The notes: generated by a model from the letters alone, not told the origin. 34,332 nucleotides of DNA from an uncultured Prevotellaceae bacterium (GCA_902768105.1 CACXJZ010000028.1:1-34332); one strand, 5' to 3'. Counted from the first letter of the stretch, positions 7,083 to 15,870 are shown. A program made the numbers and translations.

Positions 7083-8737
7083 ATCTTTAATAATTCTTTT
7101 GCATTGTCAATAGCGGCATCGGTAATATCGCTGCCGCTGAGCATCTGGGCAATCTCACGCACACGCTCGTCCTTACTGAGAAGCTGCATGCGACTGGCGG
7201 TGCCCTGTGCTGTTTCCTCCTTATATACTTTGTAATGGGTGGAGCCGAGGGCAGCAATCTGCGGCAGGTGGGTGATGCTGATGACCTGACGTTCGCAGGC
7301 TCCCATCTCACGCATCATCTGTGCCATCTTTTCGGCAATCTTTCCACTCACGCCAGTGTCGATCTCGTCGAAGATAATTGTGGGCAGCTTGACAGCACCG
7401 CTAATCATGACCTTCAATGCGAGCATGACACGTGCAATCTCACCACCCGAAGCCACTTGGGCGATGGGCTGGAGCGGGGTAGAGGTGTTGGCACTGAACA
7501 GGAACAACACCTTGTCCTGACCGCTTCGAGAGAGTGACATCTTTTCAATGCGGACTTCGAAACGTACATTCGGCATACCTAACGGCACCAGACGACTGAG
7601 CATCTCCTTTTCAATCTGTTTGGACGCTTTGAGACGCTGGCGGGTAAGGCTGTCTGCCAACTGCTGACACTTGGCTTGCTGCTGCTGGCACTTAGCCTCC
7701 AGTTCTGCCAGTGCTTCATCGCTATTCTCAATGTTAGCCAGCTGCTGCTGTAGCTGTTCCCGCAGGCTTACCAGTTCCTCGATGGTTTCACAATGATATT
7801 TCTTCTCTAAGTCATAGATACGGTCGAGACGACTGCTAATAGCATCCAACTCAGCAGGATCGAAGTCGATGTCTTCAAGCAACGAACTGATGTCCTGTGA
7901 GATATCCTTCAACTCAATATGGCAGCTGTCGATACGCTGTGTCAGTTCGCCGGCAACAGGCAGCACCTTCTCAATGGAACGCAGGGCACTGACGGTTGTA
8001 CGAAGCTGTTCGACGATGCCCGTACCTTCAGCAGACAAAGCATTGTCTGCCTCATACAGGGCACTCTTGATATCCTCAGAGTGGGACATGGTGTCCTGCT
8101 TCTGTTCAAGTTCTTCCTGCTCTCCGACTATTAGGTTGGCGCTGCACAGTTCATCATACTGGAACTGCAGGAAATCGACATTGTCGCGATTGCGGGCAAT
8201 ATTCTCTTTCAGTTCATCAAGCTCTCGTTGAAGTGACTGGTATGCATTGAAAGCATCCTGGTATGCACTCAGTTCTTTAGGCTTGCCGGCAATGATATCG
8301 ACAAGGCTTAACTGAAAGTCTTGCTTGTTGAGTAAAAGGTTCTGATGCTGGGAGTGTACATCCACCAGCTGCTCGCCAAGTTCTTTCAGCATGGCGAGTG
8401 AAACGGGGGTGTCGTTGATGAAGGCCCGGCTCTTGCCTGCCGACGTCAGTTCACGGCGGATAATACAGTCCTGGGCATCGTAGTCGATGTCATTCTCCTG
8501 AAAGAAAACCTCCATGTTGTAACGGGAGATGTCGAAGTGTGCTTCTATCTGACACTTGTCACTGCCCATCTTAATCTCCTTGGAATCGGCACGTTGCCCG
8601 AGAAGCAGACCGATGGCTCCGAGGATAATGCTTTTACCGGCTCCTGTCTCACCAGTGATGACGGAAAAGCCCGGAAAGAACTCCATATTGAGTTCGTCAA
8701 TCAGCGTATAGTTTTTGATGTATAGTTGCTTCAGCAT
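7079..8737 (-). CDS. recN: DNA repair ATPase RecN
   Basis: RecN is an SMC-like protein that gathers and holds DNA ends during recombinational repair of double-strand breaks. The 552-residue chain starts with the ATPase head: MLKQLYIKNY and Walker A GETGAGKS (29-36). Long coiled-coil arms occupy roughly residues 150-370 (many Glu/Gln/Leu heptads). The C-terminal head has the ABC signature region VASGGEIARVMLALK and the Walker B IIFDEIDTGVSG, followed by ITHLPQIAA. It begins three bases after the DUF4835 gene stop and its stop overlaps the next start, so it belongs to a translationally linked series. Length is normal for the family. Confidence 0.97.
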   Translation of the reverse strand: MLKQLYIKNYTLIDELNMEFFPGFSVITGETGAGKSIILGAIGLLLGQRADSKEIKMGSDKCQIEAHFDISRYNMEVFFQENDIDYDAQDCIIRRELTSAGKSRAFINDTPVSLAMLKELGEQLVDVHSQHQNLLLNKQDFQLSLVDIIAGKPKELSAYQDAFNAYQSLQRELDELKENIARNRDNVDFLQFQYDELCSANLIVGEQEELEQKQDTMSHSEDIKSALYEADNALSAEGTGIVEQLRTTVSALRSIEKVLPVAGELTQRIDSCHIELKDISQDISSLLEDIDFDPAELDAISSRLDRIYDLEKKYHCETIEELVSLREQLQQQLANIENSDEALAELEAKCQQQQAKCQQLADSLTRQRLKASKQIEKEMLSRLVPLGMPNVRFEVRIEKMSLSRSGQDKVLFLFSANTSTPLQPIAQVASGGEIARVMLALKVMISGAVKLPTIIFDEIDTGVSGKIAEKMAQMMREMGACERQVISITHLPQIAALGSTHYKVYKEETAQGTASRMQLLSKDERVREIAQMLSGSDITDAAIDNAKELLKI

Positions 8738-8740
8738 GTG

Positions 8741-9646
8741 TTATTTTTTGATGAGTTCCCAGGCATTATTCTGGGCAGCATTGATGGCGAACAGCATCTC
8801 ATAGACGCTTTCTTTCTCTTTTTGCGTACCCTTGCCTTTGTAGATGTTTGCCAGTTCATCACGCTTGTAGTCCGTCCATATCTGTGGAAGCAGACTCAGC
8901 GGTTTGTTGTCATGTGCCTGTTTCAGGTTGTTGAGTGCCTGAGTAATGTTTGCACGTCCGCGCTCTGCATTTTTTGCCATCTCGTCAAGACCGTTGCGGT
9001 AATAGTCATACTGTAACTGACGGAAGGGCTTGAGTGACTCCTCCAGATAGTCATTGATGATGGCAAAACGATTACGGCTGTCCTCAAATGCTTTCCATCC
9101 GATGAAGCCTAAGTCCTGAGCATTATTGACAAGATTCATACACTGTTGCAGGACTTCCGTTCCACCCATAGGTGAGAAGCTGTCGAGGTCGATGCCAATA
9201 ATGAGATAAGCATAGTATGCGACAAGTGCTGTGAGCTGATTGTCGATATGCTCGTCAGTATAGTTCAACTGGTCAAACTGCGCGAATTCGAAATCAAAAT
9301 TCTTGTCACTGACATTATACAAGGTTGTGGTGTAGGCGGAGTTATAGACAGGACGGTTAGCCTGAATAAGTGCAGTACACGAGAAACGATTACTGCTGCG
9401 GTCGTATTTGGTCACCGTAATATTGAAACTACAGGAAATACGCTCGTTCTTCTGAAACTGTAAAGGAGTCCATTGACGTTCGTTGACGAACTGCTCAAGA
9501 GTCTGCTGAAGATTCTCGAAAATACTGGCATCGGTTCCCTGTATCTGACTATGATTAATGTTAATCTTAGCCAGAAGTTCCTGGGCGCTCAGACTTCCTG
9601 CCATCAGCAGCAAGCAACATAGAATAAGACCTCTCAACACTTTCAT
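8741..9646 (-). CDS. DUF4835 family secreted protein
   Basis: This 301-residue protein has an N-terminal signal peptide (residues 1-21, ending SLSAQ). The mature part contains a sequence pattern I recognise as DUF4835, a Bacteroidetes-specific family usually found next to coaBC: ELLAKININHSQIQG near the start, a GWKAFEDSRNRFAI stretch in the middle, and a C-terminal region with IFxGKGTQKEKE-like character. Function is not established; localisation to the periplasm is inferred from the signal peptide. Its ATG overlaps the coaBC stop by four bases and recN follows after three bases, so it is almost certainly co-expressed with both. The family assignment rests on recall of motif and context, not a search. 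Confidence 0.82.
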   Translation of the reverse strand: MKVLRGLILCCLLLMAGSLSAQELLAKININHSQIQGTDASIFENLQQTLEQFVNERQWTPLQFQKNERISCSFNITVTKYDRSSNRFSCTALIQANRPVYNSAYTTTLYNVSDKNFDFEFAQFDQLNYTDEHIDNQLTALVAYYAYLIIGIDLDSFSPMGGTEVLQQCMNLVNNAQDLGFIGWKAFEDSRNRFAIINDYLEESLKPFRQLQYDYYRNGLDEMAKNAERGRANITQALNNLKQAHDNKPLSLLPQIWTDYKRDELANIYKGKGTQKEKESVYEMLFAINAAQNNAWELIKK

Positions 9647-10833
9647 AAGACAGACAGTAATTCGTCAATAATGTCTTGTGCCACTTTGACTTTCGACTTT
9701 TTGTCAAACTCTTTCTTACCCTTACGGGAAATGATGGTTATCTGATTCTCGTCTGTACGGAAACATGTGCCTGCATTCTGTAGGGAGTTCAGCACAATAA
9801 AGTCGAAATTCTTTCGCGCAAGCTTCTTTTCGGCATTAGCCTCCTCGTCGTTTGTCTCAAGTGCAAAACCAACCAAACGCTGGCTGTCTGACTTCATCTC
9901 GCCAAGTTTTGCAGCAATGTCAAATGTCGGTACCAGACGCAGAATGAGGTCGTCGGATTCACGTTTGATTTTTCTGTCGGCAATCTCAGCAGGGCGGAAG
10001 TCGGCTACGGCAGCACAGAGAATGGCTGCGTCACATTTGGGATAGGTGTTGACAGCTGCTTCATACATCTGCTGGCAGCTTTCCACATCAATGCGTTGGA
10101 TGCCTTTCTGTCGTGTTTGCATAACAACAGGTCCTGCAATGAGCGTTACTTCTGCACCTCGACGGGCACACTCCTCTGCAAGGGCAAACCCCATTTTCCC
10201 GCTACTGTAATTACCGATAAAACGTACTGGGTCAATCTTCTCATAGGTTGGTCCTGCGGTAATCATAATGTGTTTACCTTGCAAGTCCTTCTTCTCGAAG
10301 AAATCATCAATACAGGCAACAATCTGTTCGGGCTCCTCCATACGTCCTTTACCCTCTAAACCTGATGCAAGGAATCCGCTTTGTGGTTCAATGATATGGT
10401 TTCCGAAGGAACGTAGGGTATCGAGGTTTTGCTGCGTTGTGGGGTGGGCATACATGTCAAGGTCCATTGCCGGAGCAATAAACACAGGAGCTTTCATGGA
10501 CAGGTACGTAGTGATGAGCATGTTATCGGCCACGCCATGTGCCATCTTTCCTAATGTAGAGGCCGTACAGGGAGCAACCAGCATAGCATCAGCCCACAAA
10601 CCAAGGGCGACGTGCGAGTGCCACGTGCCGTCACGCTGTGAGAAGAAATCACTGATAACAGGTTTCTGTGTCAGCGCTGACAATGTGATAGGAGTGATAA
10701 ACTCCTTGCCCGCAGGTGTGATGACCACCTGCACTTCTGCACCTGCCTTTACAAGCAGACGAATGATGTTACAGGCTTTGTAGGCTGCAATACTGCCTGT
10801 AATGCCAAGAACAATTTTCTTACCTTCTAACAT
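9643..10833 (-). CDS. coaBC: Bifunctional phosphopantothenoylcysteine decarboxylase / phosphopantothenate-cysteine ligase
   Basis: CoaBC carries out two consecutive steps of coenzyme A synthesis: CTP-dependent joining of phosphopantothenate to cysteine, then FMN-dependent decarboxylation to phosphopantetheine. The 396-residue protein has the flavoprotein half first: GITGSIAAYK (10-19), the predicted catalytic His74 in SHVALG, APCTASTLGKMAHG, and the substrate motif PAMDLDMY (121-128). The ligase half starts near residue 185 with ITAGPTYEKIDPVRFI and YSSGKMGFALAEE, followed by CAAVADFRP. Only six bases separate it from the exonuclease gene upstream, and its stop overlaps the next start, so it sits in the middle of the dnaN unit. 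Confidence 0.97.
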   Translation of the reverse strand: MLEGKKIVLGITGSIAAYKACNIIRLLVKAGAEVQVVITPAGKEFITPITLSALTQKPVISDFFSQRDGTWHSHVALGLWADAMLVAPCTASTLGKMAHGVADNMLITTYLSMKAPVFIAPAMDLDMYAHPTTQQNLDTLRSFGNHIIEPQSGFLASGLEGKGRMEEPEQIVACIDDFFEKKDLQGKHIMITAGPTYEKIDPVRFIGNYSSGKMGFALAEECARRGAEVTLIAGPVVMQTRQKGIQRIDVESCQQMYEAAVNTYPKCDAAILCAAVADFRPAEIADRKIKRESDDLILRLVPTFDIAAKLGEMKSDSQRLVGFALETNDEEANAEKKLARKNFDFIVLNSLQNAGTCFRTDENQITIISRKGKKEFDKKSKVKVAQDIIDELLSVL

Positions 10834-10839
10834 AAAACT

Positions 10840-11706
10840 CTATCGTTGCGATTCCCTCAACCTGATACGAGTGAGAACTTGTTTCGTATTGTAGGTAAAG
10901 TCACCACCTAAGATCCAGCTGTAGTATCCGGGATCAAATCGCAGGACATCAGCTACGGGAACACCTTTGTGCTTGCCGAAGTTAAACACCTCAATCATTT
11001 TCGGATTTCCTTCAGCATCAAGTACAGGGTTTCCTGCCTTATCTTTCTGCTCTGCCCAGACGATACGACCGGCAAAATCAACATTGTTGTTCTGACGTGA
11101 GAATTCACTCAGGAACTGCATGTCGTTCTTTAACACTCGTCCTTCAGGATTCTCTCCCAATTCCTGCTGACGCTCAAGAGTGTACATATCAAGCTCGCCC
11201 ATCAGCACACGATAGGTGGCCTCGGTATCTTGGTCGGCACGGTGAGCCTCGAAGTCGTCTTCCATCCTACGACCACAATAGAACTTATAGGCAGCAGCCA
11301 GATTGCGGCGCTCCAATTTGTGGAAGATGCTCTGGGCATCAATCAGACGACACTTCGAAAAGTCGAAGTCAATGCCTGCACGCAAGAACTCTTCGGCCAA
11401 TAGGGGAACATCGAAGTGATTGGAATTGAAACCAGCAAAGTCACATCCTGTAAAAGCATTACTCAACGTAGTCGCAAGCTGCTTGAACGTGGGCTGGTCC
11501 TTTACCATATCATCAGTAATACCAGTCAAGGCTTGCACCTCGACTGGTATGGGTTTCTCGGGATTGATTAACTTGTTGACTCTCTCTTCGCGTCCGTCAG
11601 GATATACCTTAATATATGACAGCTGGATAACACGGTCTTTGACAAGGTCCAGTCCTGTCGTCTCAAGATCAAAGATAACAAGCGGTTTCTGTAAGTTCAG
11701 TTTCAT
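10840..11706 (-). CDS. DEDDh 3'-5' exonuclease (DnaQ/ExoX type)
   Basis: The 288-residue protein belongs to the DnaQ exonuclease superfamily, which removes nucleotides from DNA 3' ends using two metal ions. All DEDDh residues are visible: FDLETTG (Asp13, Glu15), NHFDVPLL (Asp99), and HRADQDT (His155, Asp160). Residues about 230-288 form a separate small C-terminal domain (NFGKHKGVPVADV and YYSWILGGDF), like the extra domain found in exodeoxyribonuclease X-like proteins. It could be the proofreading subunit epsilon or a stand-alone repair exonuclease; its place directly after dnaN (six bases) fits replication, whereas the ExoX-like tail and recN in the same unit fit repair. I do not assign a gene symbol. 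Confidence 0.92.
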   Translation of the reverse strand: MKLNLQKPLVIFDLETTGLDLVKDRVIQLSYIKVYPDGREERVNKLINPEKPIPVEVQALTGITDDMVKDQPTFKQLATTLSNAFTGCDFAGFNSNHFDVPLLAEEFLRAGIDFDFSKCRLIDAQSIFHKLERRNLAAAYKFYCGRRMEDDFEAHRADQDTEATYRVLMGELDMYTLERQQELGENPEGRVLKNDMQFLSEFSRQNNNVDFAGRIVWAEQKDKAGNPVLDAEGNPKMIEVFNFGKHKGVPVADVLRFDPGYYSWILGGDFTYNTKQVLTRIRLRESQR

Positions 11707-11712
11707 TGGCGC

Positions 11713-12837
11713 TTAATCGTTAATCAGCATGGGCATCATCAACATCAGTACGTCCTGTCCCTCAGGTTGCTCTGAAGGCAGCACAAGTCCTGCACGGCTG
11801 GGGTCTGCCAACTGGATGGTAACATCCTGACAGTCGAAGTTGTTGAGAATCTCAATAAAGGAAGAACCTTTGAAGCCGATGCTGATAGGCTGTCCGCTAT
11901 ACTCACAGTTCATCTGCTCAGTTGCTGTCTTTGAGAAGTCAAAATCTTCTGCGTTCAACTGCAGGATACTGCCCTCTGCACGGAAGCGGATGAGATTGCT
12001 GGAGTCGTTGGCAAATGGCTGTACGCGACGCAGCGCACTCAGCAATGTCATTCGGTCAACTGTCAGGATATTGGGATTGTTCTGTGGGATTACCGAGTTG
12101 TAGTTGGGGTAGCGTCCCTCAATCAGTCGGCAAATGATGACACCCTCATCGAAGGTAATCTCAGCATTACGCTCGTCAAATCGGATGACGACATCGCCGC
12201 CTTCTTTCTGCAGCATGTTACGCAGCAGGGTAGCGGGCTTCTTGGGCAGGATGAACGAAGCAGGCTGTTCATTGTGAATAGAGAACACCTTGTTACGAAC
12301 CAGCTTATGTCCGTCGCTGGCAACGATGGCAAGACACTCAGGTGTCAAGTCAAAATAGATGCCGTTCATAACGGGACGTAACTCGTCCTGAGCCGTGGCA
12401 AAGAGTGTGCGTGCGAGATTATCGGCCAACGTGTTGCTGGGAAGGGTAATGACAGTTGCATTCTCTCCAACAGCCTGAGGCTGAGGATAGTTTTCTGCAC
12501 TCTCAATGGGCATGGAGAACATACCATTTTGATAGCTGATTTTCACCATGTTCGTCTCCTGGTTGATGTCAAATGTGATTGGCTGCTCAGAGAAGCCTTT
12601 GACACCATCCAGTAAATCCTTGTTGCCAATAGCAAAGCGTGCATTACCATCGCTCTCGATTAATCCGAGTTCGGTGGTCATGACGTTTTCGCTATCCGAA
12701 GCGGTCAGACGGAGCACATTGTTCTCAATGTCAAACACAAAATCTGCCAAGATAGGAAGAGAATTCTTGGCGTTAATCACTCTTGACAGGGCTGTTAGCT
12801 TGCTGCTTAATGCAGTACTTGATACTGTAAATCTCAT
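11713..12837 (-). CDS. dnaN: DNA polymerase III subunit beta (sliding clamp)
   Basis: The beta clamp is a ring-shaped dimer that tethers polymerase III and repair factors to DNA. At 374 residues it has the normal length, with the typical start MRFTVSSTALSSKL, a first-domain motif LPILADFVFDI, the central GIYFDLTPECLAIVASDGHKL and the C-terminal VLPSEQPEGQDVLMLMMPM. It is the first gene of a six-gene minus-strand unit (exonuclease, coaBC, DUF4835, recN, pseudoprotease-TPR). The start at 12837 follows an upstream promoter at 12881-12912. dnaA is not in the window, so the classic dnaA-dnaN pairing is not seen here, and nothing indicates that oriC is nearby. Confidence 0.98.
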   Translation of the reverse strand: MRFTVSSTALSSKLTALSRVINAKNSLPILADFVFDIENNVLRLTASDSENVMTTELGLIESDGNARFAIGNKDLLDGVKGFSEQPITFDINQETNMVKISYQNGMFSMPIESAENYPQPQAVGENATVITLPSNTLADNLARTLFATAQDELRPVMNGIYFDLTPECLAIVASDGHKLVRNKVFSIHNEQPASFILPKKPATLLRNMLQKEGGDVVIRFDERNAEITFDEGVIICRLIEGRYPNYNSVIPQNNPNILTVDRMTLLSALRRVQPFANDSSNLIRFRAEGSILQLNAEDFDFSKTATEQMNCEYSGQPISIGFKGSSFIEILNNFDCQDVTIQLADPSRAGLVLPSEQPEGQDVLMLMMPMLIND

Positions 12838-12880
12838 GATTGTTTATTGTTTTTAGTTTGTAATCATTCGTAATTGAGCA

Positions 12881-12912
12881 CAAAAATACAAAAATACTAC
12901 GTCATAAACAAA
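12881..12912 (-). promoter_or_regulatory. Promoter of the dnaN gene unit
   Basis: On the minus strand TTTG (12912-12909) is followed by 20 bases and TATTTTTG (12888-12881), an exact fit to the Bacteroidetes TTTG-N19-21-TAnnTTTG pattern. A second TATTTTTG sits immediately upstream (12896-12889). Predicted transcription starts about 12875, giving a leader of about 40 bases. Confidence 0.75.
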
Positions 12913-12944
12913 AATATTCGACGAAAAGTTGTGCAATTTAAAAC

Positions 12945-12952
12945 TATTTTTG
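12945..12952 (+). promoter_or_regulatory. -7 box of the DUF3127 gene promoter
   Basis: TATTTTTG fits TAnnTTTG; directly after it comes TAATTTCG (12953-12960), a one-mismatch alternative that has a TTG about 20 bases upstream. The leader to the ATG at 13005 would be about 40-45 bases and is A-rich, as usual in this phylum. Confidence 0.5.
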
Positions 12953-13004
12953 TAATTTCGCAAACGAATCTGAAAAATAAACATTTTAAATAACAATAAT
13001 CAAC

Positions 13005-13394
13005 ATGGAATTAACAGGAAAAGTAATTGCAGTAATGGAGCCCCGTAGTGGCGTTTCAGCCCGTACGGGTAATGCTTGGATGACGCAGGAGTATGTAATT
13101 GAAGTGCCAGGTCAGTATCCTAAGCGTTGTTTGTTTAATATCTTCGGTGAAGATCGCATCAAACAGTTTAACATTCAAATGGGAGAGGAAGTGACAATAT
13201 CGTTCGATATTGATGCTCGCGAATACAATGGCCGATGGTTTAACGATATTCGTGCATACAATGTGACACGTGGTACCGTTGCTCCTGCCGCTGCTCCAGA
13301 GCAAGCAGCAGCTACGCAAGGTGCGGTTGACAATCCGTTCCCACCTGCAGAACCGACAAGTGAAGGCACTTCGGACGATGACCTTCCGTTCTAA
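13005..13394 (+). CDS. DUF3127 family protein, OB-fold-like, with SSB-like acidic C-terminal tip
   Basis: The 129-residue protein has a conserved N-terminal domain (residues 1-90, starting MELTGKVIAVMEPRSG and including FNIFGEDRIKQFN and GRWFNDIRAYNV) that I recognise as DUF3127, a Bacteroidetes family expected to form an OB-fold. It is followed by a low-complexity Ala/Pro/Gln/Glu linker (91-120) and ends with DDDLPF. That end nearly matches the DDDIPF tip of E. coli single-strand DNA-binding protein, which recruits repair and replication enzymes. Domain, linker and tip together copy the layout of SSB. A role in binding single-stranded DNA is therefore inferred, not shown. It has its own promoter, divergent from dnaN, and converges on the Nfn-type gene. 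Confidence 0.85.
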   Translation: MELTGKVIAVMEPRSGVSARTGNAWMTQEYVIEVPGQYPKRCLFNIFGEDRIKQFNIQMGEEVTISFDIDAREYNGRWFNDIRAYNVTRGTVAPAAAPEQAAATQGAVDNPFPPAEPTSEGTSDDDLPF

Positions 13395-13496
13395 AAACGC
13401 CGTTTATGTGCAGTCAAAACGCCACTTCCAACATGTGAAAGTGGCGTTTTTTACAGGTTAAAACGGCATTTTTACACCGCATAAACGGCGTTTTTA
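13392..13496. terminator. Nested palindrome, bidirectional terminator between the DUF3127 and Nfn-type genes
   Basis: An inner hairpin has 12-base arms, AAAACGCCACTT (13416-13427) and AAGTGGCGTTTT (13439-13450), with T-runs on both strands, so it can stop transcription from either side. An outer pair of 17-base perfect inverted arms, TAAAAACGCCGTTTATG (13392-13408) and CATAAACGGCGTTTTTA (13480-13496), begins and ends exactly in the two TAA stop codons. A partial related copy, AAAACGGCATTTTT, lies at 13460-13473. Confidence 0.85.
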
Positions 13497-15851
13497 CTGA
13501 GCCTGTAGATATTTGTCCATATTCAGGGCTGCCTTACGGCCATCACCCATAGCAAGAATAACGGTAGCTCCTCCTCGTACAATGTCACCTCCGGCGAAAA
13601 TTTCCGAACGTGCAGATTGCATGCCTTCGTTGACCACAATCGTATTCTTACGTCCCAGTTCCAGACCTTCGATAGACTTCGGAACGAGCGGGTTCGGGCT
13701 TACGCCGACAGCCACAATGACCTGATCGACTTCGAGCGTTACGGTCTTGCCCTCTACGGGAACAGGTGAACGACGTCCTGACGCATCAGGCTCACCGAGC
13801 TCCATCACCTGCAGTACAGCAGCCTTAACGGCACCATTCTCGTCTGCCAGATATTCAATGGGGTTGTGTAGTGTGAGGAAGTTGATGCCTTCTTCCTTGG
13901 CGTGCTTCACCTCTTCGAGTCGAGCGGGCATCTCCTGCTCGCTTCTTCTGTATACCAGAGTGACATTACCTCCAAGACGCTTGGCTGTACGACAAGAGTC
14001 CATAGCAGTATTACCACCACCCACAACAAGAACATTCTTTCCAAGATTGATTGGCGTGTCGGTAGTCGGGTTAGCTGCATCCATCAGGTTGACACGTGTC
14101 AGGTATTCGTTAGACGACATGATATTGATGGCGTTCTCACCGGGAATATTCATGAAGTTGGGCAGACCAGCACCCGAGCCAACGAAGATTCCCTTGAAGC
14201 CCTGCTGTTCCAACTGCTCCACGCTGATGGTCTTGCCTACGATGACGTCAGTCTGGAAATGTACACCCATCTTTGCGAGGTTCTCAATCTCCACGTCAAC
14301 AATCTTATTGGGCAGACGGAACTCAGGAATACCATATTTCAATACACCACCAATCTCATGTAAGGCTTCAAACACATAGACATCGTAACCTTTTTTCACC
14401 ATGTCGCCGGCAAACGATAGTCCTGCAGGACCAGAACCGACAACAGCAATCTTAATGCCATTGGCAGAAGCAATCTCAGGAATGCTCATATTGCCACTCT
14501 CGCGTTCGTAGTCGGCAGCGAAACGCTCCAGATAGCCAATAGCCACAGCAGGCTCGTTCATCTTCAGATGGATACACTTGCTTTCACATTGTTTCTCCTG
14601 GGGACAAACACGACCGCAGACTGCGGGTAGGGCAGAGGTGGCCTTAAGAACCTTGGCTGCAGCGAGGAACTCGCCACGCTCGATGTTCTTAATGAATGAA
14701 GGTATGTTAATATTTACCGGACAGCCTTCAACGCACGACGGTTTAGCACAATCCAAACAACGCTTAGCTTCCGTCATAGCCATTTCCTTTGTAAGTCCGA
14801 TGTTCACTTCCTCAGTACGAGTGGTAGCACGATAAACAGGATCCAGCTCCGGCATCACCACACGTTCAATCTGGGTACGCTCCTTGGGCTTCATAGACGA
14901 ACGCAAAGCCTTGCGCCACTCAGCATCACGGTCGGTAAGGGAGTTCATACTTTCAACTTCAGTTTTGGCTGTGTTACTCTGCTGCTGTTGCTGCGCCTTT
15001 TTGTCCTTTTCGGGAGATGCCAGGGGAGCTATATGCTCTTCGTAGTGTGCCAGTTCCTCCTGCTCCTCACGCTTAAAGGTATTCATGCGCTTGAACATCT
15101 CGTCCCAATCGACTAATGCTCCATCAAACTCAGGACCATCGATGCACACGAACTTTGTCTTACCACCAATAGTCAGTCGGCATGCACCACACATACCGGT
15201 ACCGTCAACCATAATGGTATTCAGCGAAACTTCGCAGGGGATGTTATGCTTCTGGGCTGTGAGGTTTGAGAACTTCATCATGATGGGAGGGCCAATGGCG
15301 AATACTTTATCGACATGCTCCTGCTCAATGAACTTTTCGATGCCGACGGTAACGACACCCTTCTCGCCATAGCTGCCATCATCGGTCATGATGATAACCT
15401 CGTCTGACGACTCACGAACCTTGTCTTCCAATATAATAAGGTCTTTGCTACGTCCGGCCATGACACTCAGCACGCGGTTGCCTGCTGCCTTTAATGCCTG
15501 TATGATGGGAAGCATAGGAGCAACGCCCAGTCCACCACCGGAACATACCACCGTGCCGAACTTCTCAATGTGTGTGGGGTTTCCTAACGGACCGACGATG
15601 TCAGCCACGTAGTCGCCCTCATTCAACGCACAAAGTTTTTTCGATGACAGACCAACCATCTGTACCACCAGAGTGATGGTGCCTTTGTCAATGTCAGCAC
15701 CAGCAATGGTCAATGGCATACGCTCACCTTTCTGGTCAACGCGTACAATGACGAAATTACCCGCTTTGCGACTTTTTGCAATCAGCGGAGCCTCAATCTC
15801 AAAGAGAAAAACTTTTTCTGAGAATTGTTCTTTCCGAATAATCTTGTTCAT
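13494..15851 (-). CDS. Fused NfnA/NfnB-type NAD(P)H oxidoreductase (FNR-like subunit plus GltD-like subunit)
   Basis: The 785-residue chain joins two proteins that are separate in NADH-dependent ferredoxin:NADP oxidoreductase (Nfn). Residues 1-270 are the ferredoxin-reductase-like subunit: FAD/NAD-binding region with CSGGGLGVAPMLP, and a [2Fe-2S] site with Cys221, Cys224 and Cys236 plus Asp216 as a candidate fourth ligand. A Gln-rich linker spans about 280-300. Residues 305-785 resemble the glutamate synthase small subunit: two cysteine groups (365, 368, 373, 377 and 412, 416, 422, 426) for [4Fe-4S] clusters, then FAD motif GSGPAGLSFAGDM and NADPH motif GGGNTAMD. Automatic annotation often names such fusions after dihydroorotate dehydrogenase or glutamate synthase; no glutamate synthase large subunit is present here. 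Electron bifurcation between NADH, NADPH and ferredoxin is inferred. Confidence 0.9.
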   Translation of the reverse strand: MNKIIRKEQFSEKVFLFEIEAPLIAKSRKAGNFVIVRVDQKGERMPLTIAGADIDKGTITLVVQMVGLSSKKLCALNEGDYVADIVGPLGNPTHIEKFGTVVCSGGGLGVAPMLPIIQALKAAGNRVLSVMAGRSKDLIILEDKVRESSDEVIIMTDDGSYGEKGVVTVGIEKFIEQEHVDKVFAIGPPIMMKFSNLTAQKHNIPCEVSLNTIMVDGTGMCGACRLTIGGKTKFVCIDGPEFDGALVDWDEMFKRMNTFKREEQEELAHYEEHIAPLASPEKDKKAQQQQQSNTAKTEVESMNSLTDRDAEWRKALRSSMKPKERTQIERVVMPELDPVYRATTRTEEVNIGLTKEMAMTEAKRCLDCAKPSCVEGCPVNINIPSFIKNIERGEFLAAAKVLKATSALPAVCGRVCPQEKQCESKCIHLKMNEPAVAIGYLERFAADYERESGNMSIPEIASANGIKIAVVGSGPAGLSFAGDMVKKGYDVYVFEALHEIGGVLKYGIPEFRLPNKIVDVEIENLAKMGVHFQTDVIVGKTISVEQLEQQGFKGIFVGSGAGLPNFMNIPGENAINIMSSNEYLTRVNLMDAANPTTDTPINLGKNVLVVGGGNTAMDSCRTAKRLGGNVTLVYRRSEQEMPARLEEVKHAKEEGINFLTLHNPIEYLADENGAVKAAVLQVMELGEPDASGRRSPVPVEGKTVTLEVDQVIVAVGVSPNPLVPKSIEGLELGRKNTIVVNEGMQSARSEIFAGGDIVRGGATVILAMGDGRKAALNMDKYLQAQ

Positions 15852-15870
15852 TTTCTATTGATGTTTTGTG

